Shown here one piece after another: positions 6,954 to 11,001 of a stretch of DNA of 11,001 bases. How positions within the stretch are numbered: the stretch's first letter is position 1; each line of letters begins with the position of its first letter. This DNA is from Candidatus Acetothermia bacterium. Its GTDB lineage: Bacteria; Bipolaricaulota; Bipolaricaulia; Bipolaricaulales; Bipolaricaulaceae. A program made the translations under genes and the position numbers. Location of the stretch: contig PUMK01000199.1 in assembly GCA_003551325.1 (NCBI GenBank), positions 1 through 11,001 on the forward strand, written 5' to 3'. The notes below the pieces were generated by a model that saw only the letters and a program-made list of their open reading frames with translations, did not search any database and was not told the DNA's origin.

Positions 6954-8189
6954 CTAGGACACTCCTCCGGAAGTTGTTGCATCGGTTACGAGCTCGTCGA
7001 GGGCCTGGATGATCGCTTCTTCCTTGCCCCGCTCCACCAGCGCCGCGGCGGCGTAGTCATGACATGCATCAATGGAGCCGTCAACCCGTTTGGCGGCTTC
7101 GGGAAGAAGCCACGAGAGCCCGGGCATCTTGCCACCCACAATTCGTCCCTCCAAGGGTGAGGGAACGCGCATCGACATCTTGACGAGGTCCCAGTCGAAG
7201 TGTCCGAGGCCGGGAACTTCGGCAGGCATGTCCTGGAAGCCGGCGATGTACTTCCCTGGTTCGACGAACCCCGCATCGCGCAGTTCCATACAGAACTCGC
7301 CCACGATCTTGACGCCCATGGGAGCGAACGCATCGCCCACGGAGAACCACTGTACATGGCGACTGTGGGCGAGGCCATCCCGTTCCAGCCGGGCGATGAC
7401 CGCTCGGAAGCGCTCGCTCTTCACCCTCTCCAACTCGTGGAGCTTCTCCTCTTGCCCCAGGGACGGACCGGTGAGGCAGCACGCCACAGCGAGTTCGGGC
7501 CCTTGCATCGCGTATCCCGCAGCCCCCAACGTGGTCAGCGACTTCGCTAATGGTTTCAAGGGTTGTGCCGGGGAGAACTTACACAGTTCATACGTTTCCC
7601 GGCCGTTCTGCTCGCTGACCGATACGTGTTTGTGTTGGAGGGCTGCGGTCAGCGCCTGGCGGTTCTCGCCGACCAACCTTCCCCCGCGCTCATGGGAGTC
7701 CCCGATGGCGCCGATGACGCCAAGATAGGCCAGGTCAACGTTCCCCTCGTCCAGTGCCAGGGCGAACAGCCAGGCGGCGGTTGCTGCGGACACATCCTGC
7801 TCGCCAGAAAGCCCGTAGATCTCCGTGGACAGGTTCATGACCTTTGGATCGTCAACCGGTTCCGCCATGTGGTGGTCCACGATGAGCGTGAGTGAGCGCC
7901 CGCCGTTCACTTCGGCGATCATCGGCGCGGCGCGCGCACCGAGGTCTACATAGATTACCGGTTGCCCCTGGAGCTTGTCGTGTAGGCGTTCGTTGATCGG
8001 ACGGTGTACGCGCTCAAGCGGAATGCGGGTGACGCGGATCCCGGTGCGTGTGAGGGATGCGCTCAGCACGGCCGATGATGCGATACCGTCGGCATCGTTG
8101 TGGTGGACCACCGTGACATGCTCTGGGGTTGCTGCACGCAGCCGTGTCACCGCTTCGGAGAGCGCCGCTTGGTACTCCCTCTTTCCCAT
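6954..8189 (-). CDS. DHH/DHHA1-family phosphoesterase (RecJ-like)
   Basis: A 411-residue phosphoesterase with all DHH-domain metal motifs: VHHNDADGIASSA (D32, D34), YVDLGA (D82), IVDHHM (D105-H106-H107) and GAIGDSHE (D164). The C-terminal part (about 230-400) is the substrate-binding region; it contains a glycine-rich stretch late on (EGRIVGGKMPGLSW) in the place where DHHA1 domains carry their GG motif. The order and the GAIGD form resemble archaeal RecJ/GAN-type single-strand exonucleases more than bacterial RecJ or GdpP, but other members cleave nanoRNA, pAp or cyclic dinucleotides. The substrate is unknown. ATG 8189 has AAGGAGG 6 bases upstream inside the end of the HAD gene, whose TGA is one base before the ATG. 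Its place in a glycerophosphodiester operon is unusual. Confidence 0.9.
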   Translation of the reverse strand: MGKREYQAALSEAVTRLRAATPEHVTVVHHNDADGIASSAVLSASLTRTGIRVTRIPLERVHRPINERLHDKLQGQPVIYVDLGARAAPMIAEVNGGRSLTLIVDHHMAEPVDDPKVMNLSTEIYGLSGEQDVSAATAAWLFALALDEGNVDLAYLGVIGAIGDSHERGGRLVGENRQALTAALQHKHVSVSEQNGRETYELCKFSPAQPLKPLAKSLTTLGAAGYAMQGPELAVACCLTGPSLGQEEKLHELERVKSERFRAVIARLERDGLAHSRHVQWFSVGDAFAPMGVKIVGEFCMELRDAGFVEPGKYIAGFQDMPAEVPGLGHFDWDLVKMSMRVPSPLEGRIVGGKMPGLSWLLPEAAKRVDGSIDACHDYAAAALVERGKEEAIIQALDELVTDATTSGGVS

Positions 8190-8190
8190 C

Positions 8191-9051
8191 TCAAGCCTCC
8201 TTGAAGGTAAGCATGTCGATCACAGCGTCGAACGCGAAGTCCGGTTTCGCGCAGAGCGTAAGGAGCTTCTCCTCCGTCATCGCTCCGCTTCGGACGAACA
8301 CGCGGGTCATCCCGAGGCGTTCCCCGGACAGCATGTCCGTGTCCATGTCGCCGACGATGGCGCATTCATCGGGGCCAAGGGACAGGCGCTCGAGGGCGAT
8401 CCGCACGATGTGCGGCGAGGGCTTGCCGATGATGGCGTCGGGCTGTTGATCGAGCATGTAGGAGAGCGCGCCGATGACAGCCCCGGTTCCGGGGATGACA
8501 CCGTCTTGCGCTGGGAAGAGACGGTCAGGATTCGTGGCTACGAACTTCGCCCCGGCATGGTACAGAGCCCTCAGCGCTCCCGTAATGCGGTCGATGTTGT
8601 CTTCCCGGACGCGGCCCGAGCCGTCGAACGCCGAACCCACCACCACGTACTCCGCTTCCATCGGGTCGTCGGTGAGCACGAGTCCTGCGAGCTCCAACTC
8701 CTCGCGGAGTCCCGGGGCACCGACCATGTACACACGCGCCTGGGGTTTCTGCGCAGCCACATACTGGGCTGTCCCGTACGTTGAAAGCACAAGATCATGT
8801 GCATCGACAGGGATTCCCAGCCTTGCGAACTTCTCGACATAGGACGACTGAGATTTGGTGGAGTTGTTGGAGATGAACGCCACCTTCTTTCCGCCTCGAC
8901 GAAGTCGGTCGATAGCTTCCGGAGAGCCGGGAATCGGGTCGTCGCCACGGCATAGCACGCCATCCACATCGAAGATGAAACCGTGGCAGCGCCGTAGCGG
9001 GTGATCTTCGGGAAACGTCTCCGCGTTCACATCGGGGAACCTTCGTTGCAC
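8191..9051 (-). CDS. HAD-IIA phosphatase, copy 2, with a shortened motif IV
   Basis: A 286-residue HAD subfamily IIA hydrolase. Motif I is DVDGVL (D28, D30), motif II FISNNST (S61), and motif III IIGKPSP (K210). Motif IV reads VGDMDTDM (D235, D239), one residue shorter than the VGDRLETDI of copy 1 and of NagD-like enzymes. A C2 cap fills the region between motifs II and III. The substrate is probably a small phosphate ester; glycerol phosphate is suggested only by the setting. GTG 9051 is chosen because GGAGG lies 6 bases before it, within the last codons of the GDPD gene, whose TAG ends one base upstream. A second in-frame GTG at 9030 has a poorer site and would remove seven residues. The stop is one base before the DHH start. 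Confidence 0.88.
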   Translation of the reverse strand: MQRRFPDVNAETFPEDHPLRRCHGFIFDVDGVLCRGDDPIPGSPEAIDRLRRGGKKVAFISNNSTKSQSSYVEKFARLGIPVDAHDLVLSTYGTAQYVAAQKPQARVYMVGAPGLREELELAGLVLTDDPMEAEYVVVGSAFDGSGRVREDNIDRITGALRALYHAGAKFVATNPDRLFPAQDGVIPGTGAVIGALSYMLDQQPDAIIGKPSPHIVRIALERLSLGPDECAIVGDMDTDMLSGERLGMTRVFVRSGAMTEEKLLTLCAKPDFAFDAVIDMLTFKEA

Positions 9052-9052
9052 G

Positions 9053-9811
9053 CTACACCTCCGTACTCGCGTCGTCTGACCTCCTGGTTGCAGGGGTCGC
9101 CTCGATATACCGCTCCGGAAAGTCCGTGATGATGCCGTCGACGCCGATGGCGCGCATACGCGACAGGACATAGTCCTGGTTGACCACCCACGGAAACACC
9201 GACAGACCCTGACTATGGGCGTTGCGAACGAGTTCCGGGGTCGTCTGTGCCCAGTGGGGGAGCATAGCATCCGGCGTCACATGCGCCACTTCCTCCCACA
9301 GAGTGAGCCATTCGCCTGCGTACAACATGCCAACTCGTATCTCCGGTGCCAGCGACTTCAGCTTCCGCAATGTGCGATGGTCGAACGAGACCACCGTTAC
9401 CCAATCCACCGCGCTGCACATGTGGAGCAGCCCCGCTAGCCTCTCCTCGATCCAGGTCATCGACGGCTCATCGTGGCGTGTTCGCTTGAGCTCAAGAAGG
9501 AATTCAACACGACCGTTGACCATGCGCAGGGCTTGTTCGAGGGAGAGCACGCGTTCTTCGGAGAAGTCGCCGCCGAAACGGCTGCCGATGTCGAGGCTCT
9601 CCATCTCGGCCTGAGAGAGATGGGTGGGCCAGCTTCCCCCTCCGGTAAGCGCGGAAATGTCCGCATCGTGAAGGAGCACGAAGCCCTGATCTTGAGTAGG
9701 CCACACGTCGACCTCAACACCGCTCAGTCCTAAGTTCATAGCGTGCTGAAGGGCCGCCGCCGTGTTCTCAGGACGGCTCACCCCACATCCTCGGTGACCG
9801 ATGATCCTCAC
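9053..9811 (-). CDS. Cytoplasmic glycerophosphodiester phosphodiesterase (UgpQ-like role)
   Basis: A 252-residue GDPD-family enzyme without a signal peptide. With the chosen start, the catalytic residues are H6-R7 (RIIGHRGCG), E15-N16-T, E33 and D35 (GVEVDV), and H48-D49 (LLHD), followed by LELKR, VSFDH and a standard GVDGIITDFPERY end. The length is normal for UgpQ-type enzymes. The start is uncertain. ATG 9940 lies inside the -10 hexamer of the operon promoter and cannot be translated from that transcript. GTG 9916 has GAAAGG upstream but would add 35 polar residues unlike the family. GTG 9811 has GGAG 5 bases upstream and places HRG at residue 6, as usual, so it is preferred. It is the first gene of the operon, and its stop is one base from the next start. 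It probably cleaves diesters imported by the Ugp-type transporter encoded divergently. Confidence 0.88.
   Translation of the reverse strand: MRIIGHRGCGVSRPENTAAALQHAMNLGLSGVEVDVWPTQDQGFVLLHDADISALTGGGSWPTHLSQAEMESLDIGSRFGGDFSEERVLSLEQALRMVNGRVEFLLELKRTRHDEPSMTWIEERLAGLLHMCSAVDWVTVVSFDHRTLRKLKSLAPEIRVGMLYAGEWLTLWEEVAHVTPDAMLPHWAQTTPELVRNAHSQGLSVFPWVVNQDYVLSRMRAIGVDGIITDFPERYIEATPATRRSDDASTEV
9058..9062 (-). promoter_or_regulatory. Shine-Dalgarno GGAGG deciding the GTG 9051 start
   Basis: On the minus strand GGAGG, 6 bases, then GTG at 9051. It is built from the last codons (ACG GAG GTG TAG) of the upstream GDPD gene, so the ribosome finishing that gene is positioned to restart. Confidence 0.65.
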
Positions 9812-9938
9812 AAGCGCTCCAGGTGACCGGGAGCGATCTTCCGATCGAATCGCATCCTGGCCGACCCTTGTGATCGTGTTCGGTACGCTTGCCGAATCGG
9901 TGTTCTGTTGCGGCACATAGCGTTTCCTTTCGTTAGGC

Positions 9939-9967
9939 ATTCTAGCGTGGGCTATGGTGGGCGTCAA
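9939..9967 (-). promoter_or_regulatory. Sigma70-type promoter of the nine-gene operon
   Basis: On the minus strand TTGACG (9967-9962), a 17-base spacer, then TAGAAT (9944-9939). Each hexamer matches the consensus in five of six positions and the spacing is ideal. Transcription would begin near 9933, giving a leader of about 120 bases to GTG 9811, or about 16 to GTG 9916. The match is seen directly; activity is inferred. Confidence 0.65.
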
Positions 9968-10001
9968 GCAACGACTGACGGTGGTCCTCACCCCTCACGG
10001 G

Positions 10002-10020
10002 TCGACGACCTCCGCGTCGA
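10002..10020. repeat. Inverted repeat TCGACG-N7-CGTCGA, possible operator
   Basis: Perfect 6-base arms separated by 7 bases, 35 bases upstream of the -35 of the operon promoter. The dimension suits a dimeric regulator or a small hairpin, but in GC-rich DNA one such repeat can arise by chance. Confidence 0.25.
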
Positions 10021-10206
10021 TCAGAGACGGTGTTGGCACGCGAGAAGCGTTGATTGGACTGGATAAGTGGTGGTTAAGGCTTCCAAGAAGCGTGATCCAC
10101 GATTTGTGGGTGACCCTGACCAAAGGTGGGCGACACGGACACGGGACAATGGCTCTGGTGTAAGCCTGATACGGAAGATGGGCACGCGGGAGCCTGCGAT
10201 CGGGTC

Positions 10207-10235
10207 TTGACAATGCGCAGAGGGAGCACTATAGT
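10207..10235 (+). promoter_or_regulatory. Strong sigma70-type promoter P1 toward ugpB
   Basis: TTGACA (10207-10212), exactly 17 bases, TATAGT (10230-10235): a perfect -35 and five of six at -10. The -10 is centred in the 10-base palindrome CACTATAGTG (10227-10236), which could serve as an operator. The start point would be near 10242, which makes a leader of about 340 bases before ugpB. Confidence 0.7.
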
Positions 10236-10419
10236 GATGTGCGCAATGAAACGAAATCCGATGTCGGTAGAACAACGCTCTGCGGGTCATGGGTTTCGTC
10301 GCAGGTCAAGGCGGTTCCCAAGACCGCACGCTGGGCTGGGGTGCTGCGCACGCTCTCTTCCAATCTCCTTCCGGTCTGTCCCTTCAGCGACCTATGGATA
10401 CGTCTGCTGCGGAGGAAGC

Positions 10420-10448
10420 GTGACAGGACAGCTGTTGCCCTATATACT
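10420..10448 (+). promoter_or_regulatory. Second sigma70-type promoter P2 toward ugpB
   Basis: GTGACA (10420-10425), 17 bases, TATACT (10443-10448); each hexamer matches five of six consensus positions. The start point would be near 10455, 125 bases before the ugpB ATG. A small inverted repeat GACGC-GGAT-GCGTC (10467-10480) lies just downstream and may be an operator or a 5' hairpin. Confidence 0.55.
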
Positions 10449-10567
10449 TTGGGCAGATACTATGTAGACGCGGATGCGTCGCGAGAGGAGGTGCTTCGAC
10501 CCGAGGAAACCGCTCGTCTGGGATCATCCACGTAACACAGGCGCTTGGGCGGGCCTGTGAACGATCC

Positions 10568-10575
10568 AAGGAGGG
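10568..10575 (+). promoter_or_regulatory. Shine-Dalgarno of ugpB (AAGGAGGG)
   Basis: A near-perfect ribosome binding site 4-5 bases before ATG 10580, fixing the start of the binding-protein gene and predicting strong translation, as expected for a periplasmic binding protein. Confidence 0.75.
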
Positions 10576-10579
10576 ATTG

Positions 10580-11001
10580 ATGAGGCGTTTTTGGCTGTGC
10601 ATGTTGAGTGCTGTGATGTTGTTGGGTGGTCTGGCTTATAGCGACGTACCCGAGGGACGCATCGAGTTGGAGCTGTGGTTCTCCCTTCGCGGGCCCCTCT
10701 ATGATGCCTTCGCTGATGAGGCGATGCGCTTCAACGAGTCTCAGGACAAGTACTGGGTGAACCCCGTGTGGAAGGGTACCTACCCCGAGGTGCTGTCGAT
10801 CACCATCGCGGCGATCCGCGCTGGAGAGCCGCCGCACATGGTGCAGGTGTTCGAGGTGGGTACGGCTACGGTCATGGCGATGGAAGAAGTGGTCTATCCC
10901 ATCGCGGACCTCATGGCCGACACCGGAACCCCGTTTGACGCAACCGACTACATCCCCGGTGTGGCTGGATACTACAGCCTGCCCGACGGGAGGGTGGGTG
11001 C
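10580..11001 (+). CDS. ugpB: UgpB-like substrate-binding protein for glycerol 3-phosphate/glycerophosphodiesters (5' part)
   Basis: The first 140 codons of a family 1 extracellular solute-binding protein, cut by the window edge. A signal peptide is clear: MRRFWLCMLSAVMLLGGLAYS, with two arginines, a hydrophobic core and a cleavage region near residue 20; there is no lipobox of the usual L-x-x-C form. The mature part follows UgpB closely: a LELWFSLRGP first strand, RFNESQDKYWVNPVWKGTYPEVL, then AAIRAGEPPHMVQVFEVGTATVMA (the AQxG-like helix and Q-V-x-EVGTAT motif of UgpB), and DYIPGVAGYYS. E. coli UgpB binds sn-glycerol 3-phosphate and glycerophosphocholine for the UgpAEC ABC importer, whose genes would be expected beyond the right edge. 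It diverges from the GDPD/GlpA operon, which supports the substrate assignment. Start codon ATG with AAGGAGGG upstream. Confidence 0.85.
   Translation, partial: MRRFWLCMLSAVMLLGGLAYSDVPEGRIELELWFSLRGPLYDAFADEAMRFNESQDKYWVNPVWKGTYPEVLSITIAAIRAGEPPHMVQVFEVGTATVMAMEEVVYPIADLMADTGTPFDATDYIPGVAGYYSLPDGRVG

Larger units (their letters stand above)
9812..10579. other. Divergent intergenic region between the operon and ugpB
   Basis: About 770 bases without a convincing gene. From left to right it holds the operon leader (9812-about 9933), the minus-strand promoter (9939-9967), a 240-base stretch with short inverted repeats but no promoter or ORF that stands out (9968-10206), plus-strand promoter P1 (10207-10235), a possible structured leader (10242-10454), plus-strand promoter P2 (10420-10448), and the ugpB 5' UTR. 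The open frames inside it resemble no protein and run across the promoters. Its size and two-sided promoters suggest shared regulation of uptake and catabolism; no regulator gene is present in the window. Confidence 0.6.

Noticed and set aside
9812..9991. Longer start sites (ATG 9991 or ATG 9940) for the first GDPD gene
   Set aside because: They lie upstream of or inside the predicted -10/-35 elements, have no ribosome site, and would add a polar N-terminus unlike the family.
9954..10163. 69-codon plus-strand open frame between the divergent promoters
   Set aside because: No ribosome site, it overlaps the operon -35 region, and it has no family resemblance.
10239..10535. 98-codon plus-strand open frame in the ugpB leader
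   Set aside because: It spans promoter P2, has no recognisable domain, an unremarkable composition and no clear ribosome site; it is more likely leader sequence.

Overview
This is a bacterial chromosomal segment, roughly 60% G+C by eye, densely packed, with good Shine-Dalgarno sites, frequent GTG/TTG starts and sigma70-type promoters. The organism cannot be named from the sequence. The gene set (a GlpA-type dehydrogenase with NoxA-like and DUF1667 partners, next to Ugp-type uptake) recalls Thermotogales, Clostridia and some deep-branching candidate phyla such as Bipolaricaulota; this is only an impression.

Left edge (1-1281, plus strand): the last 45 codons of a probable isochorismatase-family hydrolase, followed 8 bases later by a membrane site-2-type metalloprotease (M50) with two C-terminal CBS domains. 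The protease gene converges on the operon to its right, and the two TAG stop codons share one palindromic CTAG.

Centre (1278-about 9930, minus strand): nine genes read right to left with no gap above 23 bases, most joined by ATGA or TGA/TAG-N-(A/G)TG junctions. In order of transcription they are a cytoplasmic glycerophosphodiester phosphodiesterase (GDPD), a HAD-IIA phosphatase, a DHH phosphoesterase, a second GDPD with a signal peptide, an EamA/DMT permease, a second HAD-IIA phosphatase, a GlpA-like glycerol-3-phosphate dehydrogenase with a BFD-type [2Fe-2S] tail, a NoxA-like FAD oxidoreductase, and a cysteine-rich DUF1667 protein. A minus-strand promoter (TTGACG-17-TAGAAT) lies at the head of the operon and rules out the first ATG as the start.

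Right edge (about 9940-11001): a 770-base intergenic region with two plus-strand promoters, then the 5' part of a ugpB-like gene for the periplasmic binding protein of a glycerol-3-phosphate/glycerophosphodiester ABC transporter. It diverges from the operon.

Taken together, the window reads as a system for collecting and burning glycerophosphodiesters (phospholipid debris). The binding protein and its transporter, whose other genes would lie beyond the window, would import G3P and glycerophosphodiesters. One GDPD outside and one inside the membrane would release G3P. GlpA, the NoxA-like protein and DUF1667 would oxidise it to dihydroxyacetone phosphate, while the HAD phosphatases could dephosphorylate G3P or related phosphates. 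The DHH enzyme and the EamA permease are the unexplained members. No mobile element, CRISPR array, tRNA or rRNA was seen.
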